Source: Thecamonas trahens ATCC 50062
Taxonomy: Eukaryota; Apusozoa; Apusomonadida; Apusomonadidae
DNA length: 64,000 nt
Reading direction: 5' to 3'
Assembly: GCF_000142905.1 (NCBI RefSeq)
Contig: NW_013657676.1
Coordinates: 600,085 to 664,084, forward strand
Shown here piece by piece: positions 8,630 to 18,583 of this stretch. Below the pieces are notes generated by a model, which searched no databases, was not told the origin of the DNA, and worked only from the letters and a program-made list of their open reading frames with translations. The position numbers and the translations under genes are program-made. Within the stretch, counting starts at the first letter, position 1; every line of letters begins with the position of its first letter.

Positions 8630-10258
8630 ATGAGCAAGGCCAAACGTGGGTTGTTGGCAACCAACCACCGACCAGACCTTCCGGGCAATGTGGGAATGCT
8701 TGTGGGAGGCGGGGTGCGGTCTTCGTCGAGTTGTGATGACTTTGGTGGCTTTGACTCGTCGGACGGTGGCGGCGAGGTCGGCGAGGGTATGGCTGGCCGC
8801 AGTGGCAACGGTGTGGAGATGCAGAATGATTGGAGCATTCCGAACGCAGCAGGAGCCACGACGACGTTGATTATTCTGGGAAGCATGAACATGCTCAATT
8901 ATGTTGATCGATATGTTCCGTCTGCCACCAAGGAGCTGTTCAAGGCTGAGCTGGGGCTTACGGATGCCCAGTCTGCGCTCCCGCTCTCGGTCTTTATTGT
9001 TGTGTACATGTGTGCCAGCCCGCTGTTTGGCTATCTGGCCGACTCGGGCATGGATCGCCGGATGCTGCTCACAGTCGGGGTGGTCATCTGGTCTCTGGCG
9101 ACGGCGGCTGGGGCGCTAGCGATTGGCTTCTGGACCTTTCTTCTTGCGAGAGCGCTTGTGGGCGTTGGCGAGGCTGCGTACGCGACGATTGCGCCGCCGC
9201 TGCTGGCAGACGTTTTTGCACCGGCGCGGCTGCCGCGGGCAATGGCGTTGTACAACATTGGTCTGCCGGTCGGCGCGGCCATTGGGTTTGTGGTTGGCGG
9301 CTCGGTTGGGCACAGACTCGGGTGGCGGTGGGCGTTTCTCATCTGCGGCTTGCCGGGTCTGGTTCTTGCGGCGTTCTTGTGGCGGATCCGCGACCCCGGC
9401 CGCGGCTACTTTGAGCGGCAGCGCAGTGCAGACTCGAGCGTGAGCGTGACCGGCAGTGCGAGTGAGGACGGCGGCGAGAGCGGCGAGGACAAAGTGACGC
9501 TGGTGACGGATGCACGACTCTCATTGCTGGGCGGGGGCGGCGGTAGCGAGGCCAGCGATGGGGGCGAGGCGAGTCAGGCAGGCGGTCGTGACGGCGAGAC
9601 GGGCGTTCTCGTCCTGCCGTGGCTAACGGTGGCGGGCATGCTCGCGCGCAACGCGCGGTACTTGTTGACGATGCTCGGGCAGACGGCACTGACGTTTGGG
9701 GCGGGTGGAATGGCTGACTGGCTGCCAACGTTTCTGGTGCGATACCATGGGCTCACGCTCGAGACGGCAGGGCTTGTAGTGGGCGGGGTGACTGTGGTTG
9801 CGGGCATTTTCGGGACGCTCTCAGGAGCGCAGGCTGCAGTGTTTGCTGCGCCGCGGACAAAGAACGCCAACCTGGCGGTTTCTGGGCTGGCAATGGTGCC
9901 TGCGACGGCCGGAGTCTTTCTCGCACTTGTGCTTCCGTCGGCCGGGAGTGTGATTGCGCTGACGGCAGCGGCACAGTACTTTCTGTGGTTCTTCCAAGGC
10001 CCGTCCAACTCTGAGCTTGCGTCTGCGACGCCATCGCTGATTCGGTCGCGAGCGTTTGCGGTCTCGATCTTCTGCTCGCATGCACTGGGCGATGCGGCGT
10101 CGCCGCCGATCATCGGCTTGGTTTCCGACTCGGAGTCGTCGCTGCGGACTGCGCTGCTGCTTGTGCCTGTGGCGATGGCGGTGTCTGCGGTGCTGTGGCT
10201 GTGCGCGTGGCGCGGGCTGGGCAAGTTTGTGCCGCCCAAGACATACTGGCGGGCATGA
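8630..10258 (+). CDS. Spinster-type major facilitator (SPNS-like)
   Basis: A 12-helix MFS carrier of the Spinster family, known for sphingosine-1-phosphate or lysophospholipid export from lysosome or plasma membrane; the substrate here is not shown. Helix 1 carries the family pattern NMLNYVDRYV, the 2-3 loop is FGYLADSGMDRR (MFS motif A), and helix 4-5 has ARALVGVGEAAYATIAPPLLAD. A long Gly/Ser-rich acidic loop sits between helices 6 and 7. The ATG at 8630 gives 542 aa; in-frame ATGs at about 8696, 8789 and 8819 are alternatives because the first 60 residues are poorly conserved in type. It is convergent with the Cys-rich gene. Confidence 0.85.
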   Translation: MSKAKRGLLATNHRPDLPGNVGMLVGGGVRSSSSCDDFGGFDSSDGGGEVGEGMAGRSGNGVEMQNDWSIPNAAGATTTLIILGSMNMLNYVDRYVPSATKELFKAELGLTDAQSALPLSVFIVVYMCASPLFGYLADSGMDRRMLLTVGVVIWSLATAAGALAIGFWTFLLARALVGVGEAAYATIAPPLLADVFAPARLPRAMALYNIGLPVGAAIGFVVGGSVGHRLGWRWAFLICGLPGLVLAAFLWRIRDPGRGYFERQRSADSSVSVTGSASEDGGESGEDKVTLVTDARLSLLGGGGGSEASDGGEASQAGGRDGETGVLVLPWLTVAGMLARNARYLLTMLGQTALTFGAGGMADWLPTFLVRYHGLTLETAGLVVGGVTVVAGIFGTLSGAQAAVFAAPRTKNANLAVSGLAMVPATAGVFLALVLPSAGSVIALTAAAQYFLWFFQGPSNSELASATPSLIRSRAFAVSIFCSHALGDAASPPIIGLVSDSESSLRTALLLVPVAMAVSAVLWLCAWRGLGKFVPPKTYWRA

Positions 10259-10409
10259 GAGTGAGATAGAGAGAGTGTGAGGTGTTGTGTGCACAGAAAA
10301 GCGCAGCGCCTTTGACGTCAGGGAGGGCTGCCCTCTGCTGCGGAGAGTGAAATGCGGAGCGAGAGGTAATGGGCTGTTGATGGGTGGGGGGGGCTAAGCG
10401 ATGGCCAAA

Positions 10410-12044
10410 CTAGAGCGCCTCAACGCACGCGGCAAGCATGGAGAGGGCAATGAGGATGGATGCAACAGCGAGCGAGAGCGAGTCGCGAGTGGCGGCCGAG
10501 GTGGAAGATCCACCCTCGGCCTGGACCTCATACTCGTCAGACGAGGTAACGGCGGACGAGACCATGGCGGACGGCGAGTCGTTGGAGCGGGTCGAAGTGG
10601 AGGCTGCGCGCGGGATCTTGCACTCGAGGGTGACCGGGGCGACGCCGTCGGCGGAAGTGCGGGTGCAACGGGTGGAGCGGATGACCATGGTGCGGTACTT
10701 TTCGCAGACATCGTTGTTCTCGGCCTTGTCACAGTAGCGCTCGACGAGCTCGAAGATGATCTGGCGGACGTTGTTGGCCTTGAAGCGGCGGAGGACGTCG
10801 GCGCGGGTCGAGTTTCGCGAGTTGACGATGAAGCGGCGGAGGTCAAATGCGCGGCAGACAAACGGCTGGGCCTCGCCGTTGACGTCGCGTGGGCGGATGC
10901 AGATCTCCGAGTCGGTGCAGGTGGTGGTGCAGGTCGGCTCGGCCGGGCGGCACGAGGGGCAGCACGAGGTGGAGAGGAGGACGGGCTCCTCGCCCGAGGC
11001 ACAGTCGCGAACAGTGGTGGCGCACTCGGCGACCGAGGTCAGATCGCAGAGAACCTGCGGGCGGCGGCATGAGCCGCAGCAGGCCTTCGACGGGTCAAAG
11101 ACCGGGCGCTGGCCAGGCTCACACACCGGGCGGCGCTGCATGCATTTGCGGATGTTGTCTGCGGTGCAGGTGCCATCCGTACCAGGGCGATCGGTGCTGG
11201 GGTCCTCAATGCGGCAAGTCGGGCAGCATGTGGTCTCGTCAAAGGCAGGCGTCTCGCCGGAGCCACAGACACGGAGCTCGGCGAACGAGGACGCGCACGT
11301 CGCCGGGTTGCACGGCGGGCGCGGGCGGCAGGTGAGGCAGCAAAAGTTGGAGGCGTCCGGCTGCGGGAGGGTGCCAGTGGAGCAGACCGACGGCGCGCAG
11401 GTAGCGGTGGAGCAGTCGCGGTTCGACGGGATGCGGCAGCGCGGGCAGCCGGTGGTGACATCAATACCAGGGGCAAGCGTCGCCGAGCACTCGGGAACCG
11501 AGTCGAGGGCGGTGGACCGGTCGCAGATCGGCGGCCGCTTGCACGAGAGCGTGCACGAAGTCATGTTGACCATCGGCGGACGGTTCGGGCTGCAGATGGG
11601 CGAGGCCGGCTCGGTGATGCCGCTCTGGCACCGCGGGCTGCACGTCGGGCAGCAAGCGGGCGGATCGCCACGGATAGGTAGCTCGCCGGCACTGCACTCG
11701 CGCGGAGTCGAGCACGACGAGCTCTGGGCCGGATCGCAGGTGGTCGACCCGCCGCCGCCGCCCGACGGCGCCGGGCAGGTGTCGATGTTGTTTCCGCGCT
11801 TGACATCAGCGCAAGGAGGAGTGGTCCCCGACTGAAGCTGGTGGCACACACCTGCGCCGCCTGCAGCCTCTGGCGGGCACCAACCACAGGGGCGGGGACC
11901 GGATGTCGAGTCGCCCTGAGTTGCCGACTCTGCGCAGGCGCGGCAGTTGGCGTTACGGAACTCGGAGCGGCATTGAGCGACAATGCCTGCCGCCGCGGTC
12001 GAGACGAGCAGCGCAGCAATGGCTGCAAAGATGATGACCTTCAT
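10410..12044 (-). CDS. Secreted or GPI-anchored Cys-rich protein with repeated CCxxC modules
   Basis: The product has 544 aa starting at MKVIIF. An upstream in-frame ATG at 12065 adds seven residues that would spoil the signal peptide. The signal peptide (AAIAALLVSTAAAG) is followed by a plexin/PSI-like Cys cluster with CGWCPP. Then come about seven modules of roughly 40 residues, each ending in a doublet such as CCPTC, GCPRC, CCLTC, CCGSC or CCPSC, like von Willebrand factor C domains. A Cys-poor domain of about 100 residues precedes the C-terminal hydrophobic tail (SLAVASILIALSML). The tail ends without a cytosolic part, which suggests GPI anchoring. A ligand-binding or adhesive surface role is inferred. 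Confidence 0.75.
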   Translation of the reverse strand: MKVIIFAAIAALLVSTAAAGIVAQCRSEFRNANCRACAESATQGDSTSGPRPCGWCPPEAAGGAGVCHQLQSGTTPPCADVKRGNNIDTCPAPSGGGGGSTTCDPAQSSSCSTPRECSAGELPIRGDPPACCPTCSPRCQSGITEPASPICSPNRPPMVNMTSCTLSCKRPPICDRSTALDSVPECSATLAPGIDVTTGCPRCRIPSNRDCSTATCAPSVCSTGTLPQPDASNFCCLTCRPRPPCNPATCASSFAELRVCGSGETPAFDETTCCPTCRIEDPSTDRPGTDGTCTADNIRKCMQRRPVCEPGQRPVFDPSKACCGSCRRPQVLCDLTSVAECATTVRDCASGEEPVLLSTSCCPSCRPAEPTCTTTCTDSEICIRPRDVNGEAQPFVCRAFDLRRFIVNSRNSTRADVLRRFKANNVRQIIFELVERYCDKAENNDVCEKYRTMVIRSTRCTRTSADGVAPVTLECKIPRAASTSTRSNDSPSAMVSSAVTSSDEYEVQAEGGSSTSAATRDSLSLAVASILIALSMLAACVEAL

Positions 12045-12444
12045 AATTGTTCTGTCCCGTGCCAATGGTGAGAGAGGGCCAGGCCTTGCAAGCGTGCGAG
12101 AGAAGGCAAGGGGGGGGGGGAAAAAAGGGAACGAGTAAGGAAAAAGTGCAAAGGGATAAAAAAATGTGAACTTTGCAAGTCAACAAGGTGGATTGGTTAG
12201 GGCGGGGGGCGGGTGGGGAGGGGGGGGGGGGAGAGTGTATATGGATGTGTGGGTGGGTGGGTGTGGGTGGGTGTGGGTGTTTGGGTGTGTGGGGCGTGCG
12301 TGAAAGGGAGAGGGGAGGGGGGGGGGGGGGGAGGTGCTTGCGTACATGTTGTGAAGAAGAGTCTGTTGTTGTCTGTCAACGTAGAGTTGTTCGGCAGGGT
12401 CGTGCGCGGGTATGCGGCTGGTTGAGGGAGAACAAGCGAAGGTG
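12045..12444. other. Intergenic, G- and GT-rich low complexity between Cys-rich gene and XRN1
   Basis: The 400 bases between the XRN1 stop and the start of the Cys-rich gene are almost wholly G/GT-rich on the + strand, with G runs at about 12110-12120, 12226-12235 and 12317-12330 and GTGTGGGTG repeats. Seen from the two minus-strand genes this is a C/pyrimidine-rich promoter or 5'UTR stretch. I see no gene in it. Confidence 0.6.
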
Positions 12445-15400
12445 TTACTGCTGGTGGTGGTGGTGGTCATGATGGGGCGGCTGGGTCTGAGGCTGGGCCG
12501 AGGCCGGAACAAATACCGGATATTCGGGGAGCGACAGGCCTGGCAGGGCCGGCATCGGTGTGACGGTGGGTGCAGGAGCGGGTGCGGTAGGGGCTGCGGC
12601 AGGGGTTGCGGCAGGGGTTGCGGCAGGGGTTGCGGCGAGCGAGGCCGGGGTGGGCGCAAAGGCACCGCCCACCATCTGCTGATGATGCATCTGGTGCATC
12701 TGCTGCTGCTGCTGCCACTGCAGGTACTGCTGGTGCTGGAGCCACTGCTGGTGCTGGAGCCACTGCTGCTGTTGGGCCATGAGCTGGGCGTGAGACGGTA
12801 CAGCGCCGACGGGCATCGCCGGCACGGCGGCGCCTGGGGCGGGAGCGGGGGGAGGGACGACGGCGGGAGCGGGAGCGGAAGCAGGAGCACTGCCCTGGAT
12901 CAATGACAGCAGCATCTTCCCGGCCTGGTTGGCATCGACAGGTGCGCGCTGCGGCGGAGCCTGGATGCCGGGCGCCGGAGGAATCGGGATGGCCGACAGC
13001 GGAGTCTTGGCGCCGCCCTTCTTCTTGCGGTTGCGGTTACGGCGCTTCTTCTTGCCCTGACCCTGGCTCTGACCCTGGCTCTGACCCTGGCTCTGACCCT
13101 GGCTCTGACCCTGGCCCTGACCCTGGCTCTGACCCTGGCCCTGACCCTGGCCCTGACCCTGGCTCTGGTTCTGCGGCTGTGCCAGCGATTGCGGCTTCTG
13201 AGCCTGCTGCTGGCCAGCGGGGTGGGCAGCCGGTGCACCCTGCTGCTTGCCACCACTGCGCGAAGACTGGCCTGACGAACGGCGCTGGTTGTTGGACCGC
13301 TTGCCTCGGCCGCCACCACCACCACCACCACCGCCGCCGCCGCCGCGCGAACGCGACGGGCCCGCACTCGCAGCAGGCGACGGAGTGGCGGCCCGGCGCG
13401 AGGAGAGGTTGACGAGGACGCCGAGTGGGACAGACATGCCGCGCTGGTGCGAGACAAGGCCGCCAAGCGAGACGCCACCTAGCATCGGCTTGTCGAGAAG
13501 AACCTTGATCGACTCGTCGTCGACACCAACGACGACGCCGCGGACGCCAAACGGCATCTTACCAGCGGGCGCGACCGAGACGACGCGGTCGCCGATGGCA
13601 AACGAGGTCGTGTTGGCGTTGGCCGGCGGAATCCATCCAGTCTCCTCGCGGGCAAAAACATCGGCATACGAGACAGTGACCTCGGTGGGCTCAGATGTCT
13701 TGGCGTCGGCAGCCTTGACCTGCTTGTCGAGCGCGCGCTCGAGGTTGGCCACAACATCGGGCGCGGCGACTTGGGTGGTGACCGGGACCATCGGCGCCTT
13801 CCAGAACGGCTGCTGTCGGAACCAGGCCTCGATCTCCTTGACGTACCCGATACCGCCCTCGTTGGCAAAGAGCTTGTTGGCATCAAACTTGTCGAGACGC
13901 GAGTTCTTCTCGAGCACCTTGAACACCGCCGGGAACTTGGCCTTGTACTCTTTGAGCAGCGCGACAGCGAGCGGCGAGTAGAACCAGTCGAACCGCTTCG
14001 ACTTGGCGTCCCACATTTCCTCGACGTAGCCGAGTCGCTTGAGCCGTTTCGAGTTGAGCTTGAGCTTGAGCCCAAGGTTGCCGCGACCGGGCTCGACAAA
14101 GACGAGGCCCATGAGGCGGGCGAGGGCGCCGAACGAGGTCTTAACCTTCTTCGCCATCGCACCCATGGTGATAAAGCCGGTGTTGGTGGCCGAGGAGTTG
14201 AGCACGCCGGCACCAACATTCGCCACGTTCTTGGGGCCGGTCATGGAGACAACAACCTTGCCCTTGGCGTCGGGCGCAGGCCCGACGACAATGCCCGACG
14301 AGCCGTAGTACTCGACGGCCTTGCCCTTGGGCAGGTGGACCACGAGCTGACCAGCCGGGTGGCGCTCCGCCGGCGGCACGGCGTTGCGGGTGGCAAACCG
14401 CGGGTCGCCAGCGCGGCCCTCGCCGTGAGCAAGGTCGTCCGGGCGGACAATGAGCGAGAGCGGAATCTTCTCCCGCACCTGCGCGTACTGGACTGAGGTG
14501 GCACCAGTCTTGGACGAGCGAAGCAGGCGTTCGGCGCGCTGCACAACGACAAAGACACCGACGCCGCGGCGGCCATCGTCTGGGTTCGAGACCTCGATAG
14601 CCTTCTGGAAGTAGTAGTCGCCAGCAGATGAGGCGTAGTCGCGGACAAAGCCTGAAGCCTCGGCCTTGGAAAAGGCGCGGTACTTGCCGGCAGCGTTGAT
14701 GGCGCCATGCGGCGCCTCGAGGCCGACGACTCGGGCCTGGAACAAGTACGGCGCATCAACGTAGACCACCGTCGAGAGCAGGGTCGACGCGAGGTTCGAG
14801 AGCGCAGCAGCGTCGGCCTCGGCCACGTCCAGCTCGGCTTCAGTGTCGAGCTCGAGAACGAGCGACGGGTGCTTCGACGGGTAGTTGAAGACCTTGACCG
14901 GGACAGCGGTGAGTCGGGTCGAGACAATCGGCAGGTAGGCGAGCGAGGGAAAGAGAAACGGGCCAGCGGAACCAAGTGCCACGCCATCGGTCAGTCGCGA
15001 CTGGTAGCGCACAATCTCTGGGAGCGAGTACGTCGCCACCGAAGTGTGGGTCTCGACAATGTCCGGCAGTCGCGCCGGGTATGGTGAGGTGTAGCCCTCG
15101 GTCACCGACGGGTCGTGCGCGTACAGCTTCTCGCTACCGTACGAGTTGCGGTGCAGCTCGGCAGCGGTGAGCGCCGACGCCGGAATCGAGTCGTGGGCAG
15201 CGACGAGTGAGGCTTCGTCGAGGAACGGGAGGAGGACGACACCCTCCCACTCGTTGCGCTTGCCGTTCATGTCGACATCAAAGTCCTCGGGGTACATGTC
15301 GATGATGGGCGAGTCGTCATCGGTCATCAGTCGCCGGTACGGCTCGGGGAGGAGCTGCGCCGAAGCGGCCGGCAGGACGGAGAGCAGCTGCTGGAATGGC

Positions 15401-15761
15401 TTGAACGGCGTCCCGAGCTCAAAGTGGAACTCGAGGTCGGCGAGGTCGCGCAAGTCGGACGTGATCGGCGCGTAGTGGTACGGGTAGAACCACGACCACG
15501 AAGCGACGCCGTGGTAGTAGTAGTGGAGGACCCAGAGTAGGCCCTCGATGTACGCCTCCTTCATCGCCTGTCGGTCGGCCTCGGCGTAGGTACCAAACTT
15601 GGACATGTAGTACGCCTGCTTCCACGCGTTCTTCTCCTCGGCGAGGTCGTCAGCAGCGGCTGCGGCGAGCACGGCAGCCTCGCCCGCGTCGAGCACCGCA
15701 GTGTCGGCGAGCGAGTCGGTGTTCGGGTCAAAGTAGACAACAACCTCGGCGTCCGAGCCGA

Positions 15762-15792
<31 letters not shown>

Positions 15793-17773
15793 AACGCCCA
15801 TCGACGCGAGGTCAGCAGCAAGGAGCGAGGGCTTGGCAGCGCCGGTCTTGGCCTTGGCCTTAGTTTTCGGGCTGGCGCCCGGCTGCGGCGTAGAGGCCGA
15901 GGTGGTCCCAGAGCTAGCGGACGCGGTGGCGCCACGGCGGACAGCCTCGACGGCCGAGGCGTTTGCCGAGGCCGATGAGTCGGTGATGACACCATCGCCG
16001 GTGGAACGGGAGCCGACCTTGGCACCCTTGCCGCGGCCGCGGCCCTTGCCCTTGCCCTTGCCGGACTTGTGGCCCTTCCAAGCCTCGTCGACAATGGACG
16101 AGGCAAAGAGGTCGAGCTCGTACTCGGCAAGTTCGGCGACAAAGACCTCCATGCGGGCGAGATTGAGCTCGCCCGAGTTGTTGATGTAGCCGCCGAGAGT
16201 GGGGAGGACACGCTTGTAGGTGTTGAAGATGGTGTCGAGAGCGCCCTCGGCAATGTCGAGGAACGGAAGCGTGGGCAGAAAGTCGTTGCCGATGAGGAAG
16301 CAAATGAAGATCCAGTCGTCAATGATGCGCTCGACGTCAAACTCGAATGGGAGCTCGAGCTCCGAGTACTCAAACTCGAGGTACTCGCGGAGGAGCGCCA
16401 GCGAGAGGAACATGAACTTGTCCGAGCCACGCGAGTTGCCGCGGCCAAAGGTGACTTCCTCGCGGAGAAGCGCAAAGTGCGGCTCGTGGGTGAGGAGGCC
16501 GAGGAAGATGAGGTCTGCGTCCAGGCCGTACATGCAGTGGCGCACGTTCGGGTTGTAGCCCGGCTGCATCTTGGAGCGGCGGATGAACTCCATGATCTTG
16601 TGCTCGCCCTCGCCGGGCACCTCGTGGCCCGAAAGGATCACGTCCGGCACCTGCCAGTTGGCGTCGGTCTTGATCTTGCTCCGGATAAAGTACTCCAGGT
16701 ACGCGGTCAGCCGCGCCATAAACTCGGTGCCCGGCGTAATGCAGTTGGAGTCAAACTGCTCCAGCTCGGCCAGCGCGGGGTTGACCTTCAGCTTCTTGGC
16801 GTACAGCACCTCACGCTCCTTGGCGGAGCGGAACCGGCGTGCACGCTGCTGGTTCATCTTGGCCCGCGGCGCCACGCCGTCGATGGCCATGAACAGCACC
16901 TTTTGCGGGCGGACAAGCTGAACAAGCCGGTCAAGGTACCGTCCGATGGCGGCAAACATCTCGTCCTCGGTCAGATGAAAGTTCGGATCGGTGTCGTCCG
17001 GATGGGTAGCGTTGTGCACAATGCCATTCATGTCAAAGTAGAGATTGTCTGGGATGTTGGAGAGGTGAGGAGATGCCGGCAGGAAGAGGAGGAAAGGGGG
17101 GAGATTACGGGCTGCAGGCCCCGAGAGAACGTGGAGAAAACCACAGAAGACCACGTAGAAGAGACCACACAGGGCAAGTTACAGCAAGTACGTACCAAAG
17201 ACCGGATTGTGATCAGCATTGGTGATGAACGAGTTGATGAGAGCATACCGCTCCGAGACAAAGCGGTAGAACTTGGGCACCTGCTCGCGGTGACGGTGAG
17301 CCGGTTGGGGGTGGGGGGGGGGGGGGGGGGGGGGTGGGGGCTGAGTGTGGGGGGCNNNNNNNNNNNNNNNNNNNNNNNNNNNNNNNNNNNNNNNNNNNNN
17401 NNNNNNNNNNNNNNNNNNNNNNNNNNNNNNNNNNNNNNNNNNNNNNNNNNNNNNNGTCGCAGGCGTGCCGAATGACTATGATGTCGGCCCAAGCCCTGAA
17501 GGAAGACGACAGCATCCTTCCCGAGATCCCACCACGTCACCAGTCGCGTCAAGCATCCAGTGCTCCGCCTCCGAGCGCACAAAGCAGTCGTGGTACTTGC
17601 GCAGATGATACGTCCGTTTCTTGATCTCCAGACCAGACCCAGAATGCGGAAGCTCGAGGATGAGGTCATCGAGTGTGGGGGGCAGGGGCAGGGAAGGGAG
17701 ACGAGAGGGGGTGGGTGGGAGGGTGGGGCGGGGGGCGGGGGGGCGGGGGTCTTGGCTGAGTGCGTACTCCCAT
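12445..17773 (-). CDS. XRN1: XRN1-type 5'-3' exoribonuclease
   Basis: Degrades decapped RNA from the 5' end in the cytosol. Coding is 17773-17768 joined to 17280-17196 and 17048-12445, 1564 aa. Exon 1 holds only ATG GGA, with donor GTACGC. Exon 2 starts VPKFYRFVSERY after GAGCAG and ends at donor GTACGT. Exon 3 completes NPVFDNLYFDMNG after ATCCCAG. This rebuilds the invariant MGVPKFYR start and DNLYLDMNG motif. The 5'-3' exonuclease domain follows, with acidic metal ligands in HEVPGEGEHKIM and GLDADLIFLG, then the PAZ/KOW/SH3-like regions. The last 250 residues are a Gly, Gln and Pro-rich tail. Intron 1 contains the assembly gap. Confidence 0.92.
13056..13165 (-). repeat. Imperfect 6/12-bp tandem repeat coding Gly-Gln/Ser-Gln dipeptides
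   Basis: About nine 12-bp units (CCTGGCTCTGAC and CCTGGCCCTGAC variants on the + strand) encode alternating GQ and SQ in the XRN1 tail. The near-identity of neighbouring units points to slippage expansion inside the coding sequence. The frame is kept. Confidence 0.85.
17313..17334. repeat. Poly-G tract in XRN1 intron 1
   Basis: A run of 22 G on the + strand, poly-C on the XRN1 sense strand, lies 33 nt upstream of the intron 1 acceptor. It abuts the assembly gap and probably caused it. Confidence 0.9.
17356..17455. other. Assembly gap of exactly 100 N
   Basis: One hundred N in a row, the usual placeholder for a gap of unknown size. It lies inside XRN1 intron 1, next to a 22-nt G run. The true intron length is therefore unknown. 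Confidence 0.97.
17476..17670 (-). pseudogene. Decayed DEP-domain fragment inside XRN1 intron 1
   Basis: Read on the minus strand from 17670, the frame gives LEIKKRTYHLRKYHDCFV, then RSEAEHW, before a TAG at 17478-17476. This matches the core of DEP domains, where a tract like IPIRTRKWHLRTYRACFV is followed by GSEAVDWL. The full DEP in this window (DEP-C2-RapGAP-CNH protein, near 57.2 kb) has exactly that form. The fragment has lost the conserved GSEAVDWL residues and its second half, so it is probably a relic of a duplicated exon. It could also be a collapsed or misjoined sequence at the gap. It has no start codon of its own. Confidence 0.6.
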
Positions 17774-18583
17774 GGTGGGTAAGGGTGTGCGAGAGTGAGA
17801 GGTGGGTGGGCGTGTGAGGGCGGAAGTCAGTCACTTGCTTGAGTTGCCTGGAATGAGGTCGCTCTCGTTGTTATTATGCAATAATATTCGTTTCCGTTTC
17901 GATCGGCTGCAGAGGGAGTTTGGCCGTAACTCTAAGCGGTACGGTCGTCGTTCAGACACGTTGTCGCGCGTCAATAAGTGGACAACGCGATGATGCTTGA
18001 CTTCCAGGTCACCGGCCGGCGCTGCGCGACGCCTGCTTGGCCTGCGGCTCGAGGTGAGAGGCGCGCATGCACGTGATGGCGGCCGATAGGTAGACGCCCG
18101 CCTGAAGAATGCCCGACCTGGGAGTATGGGCGAGGCGCGCGAGGTGGCGTACGGCGCGGACGGTGCGGAGCTTGTTGTTGACGACCCCGACGACCGGGAA
18201 GGAGAGCATGACAGAGTTGAACACAGCGGCCGGACGGGAGAGCACGACGATGTTGTGGATCTTCTTGCGATGGACGAGCTGGCCGGTCGGCGTGGCCGTT
18301 GCCGACATGAGGAGCGATGGCTGCAATCAGAAAAAAACAAGGTCAAATCGAGCCATTTTGCCTCGCGAGCAGTCGCGGCAACATCGGCAGCGCGCCGCAA
18401 CAGCGCTAGCCACCCAAGCTTCGGGAGCCGAGACTACTGCACTAGTCGGACCAAGGCTTAGAGGACGAGCTAGGCTTGCATATAGGCGAGATTTTGCTGT
18501 CGTGAGTGTCGTTGTTGTCGAGCATGCAAAGGTCAAGCTCGGGTAGGTTCACCGCGTGTGGATCGTGGGCGAGGCTGCTCGGC
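17774..18583. other. Intergenic between XRN1 and the glycosyltransferase-like gene
   Basis: This 810-bp stretch holds the XRN1 promoter side (GT/GGTGGG-rich near 17774-17820), repeat copy 2 (17885-18316) and the 5' region of the plus-strand gene. Its middle part is clearly less GC-rich than the rest (TTATTATGCAATAATATTCG near 17868-17888). Nothing else coding is apparent. Confidence 0.6.
17885..18316 (-). repeat. Dispersed repeat, copy 2 (inverted relative to copy 1)
   Basis: This is the more intact copy of the repeat at 1485-1832, in the opposite orientation 16 kb away. On the minus strand it keeps an open frame of 105 codons (18326-18009) with KKIHNIVVLSRPAA, VMLSFPVVGVVNN and SGILQAGVYLSAAITC. 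Homology with copy 1 starts near 18316, at the CTCCTCATGT block, and fades near 17890. The ATG at 18326 is just outside the shared block, so the ORF may be accidental. I do not recognise the protein. Short unique sequence separates it from the glycosyltransferase-like gene. Confidence 0.75.

Noticed and set aside
10756-11835. Long plus-strand ORF of 359 codons opposite the Cys-rich gene
   Set aside because: Antisense shadow of a GC-rich Cys/Pro gene; no motifs, and the minus frame has a signal peptide and ordered repeats.
13247-13981. Plus-strand ORFs over XRN1 (244 and 241 codons)
   Set aside because: Shadows of a high-GC coding sequence; no domain.
17476-17670. DEP fragment as a live exon of XRN1
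   Set aside because: XRN1 exons 1 and 2 join perfectly without it and the fragment ends in a stop.
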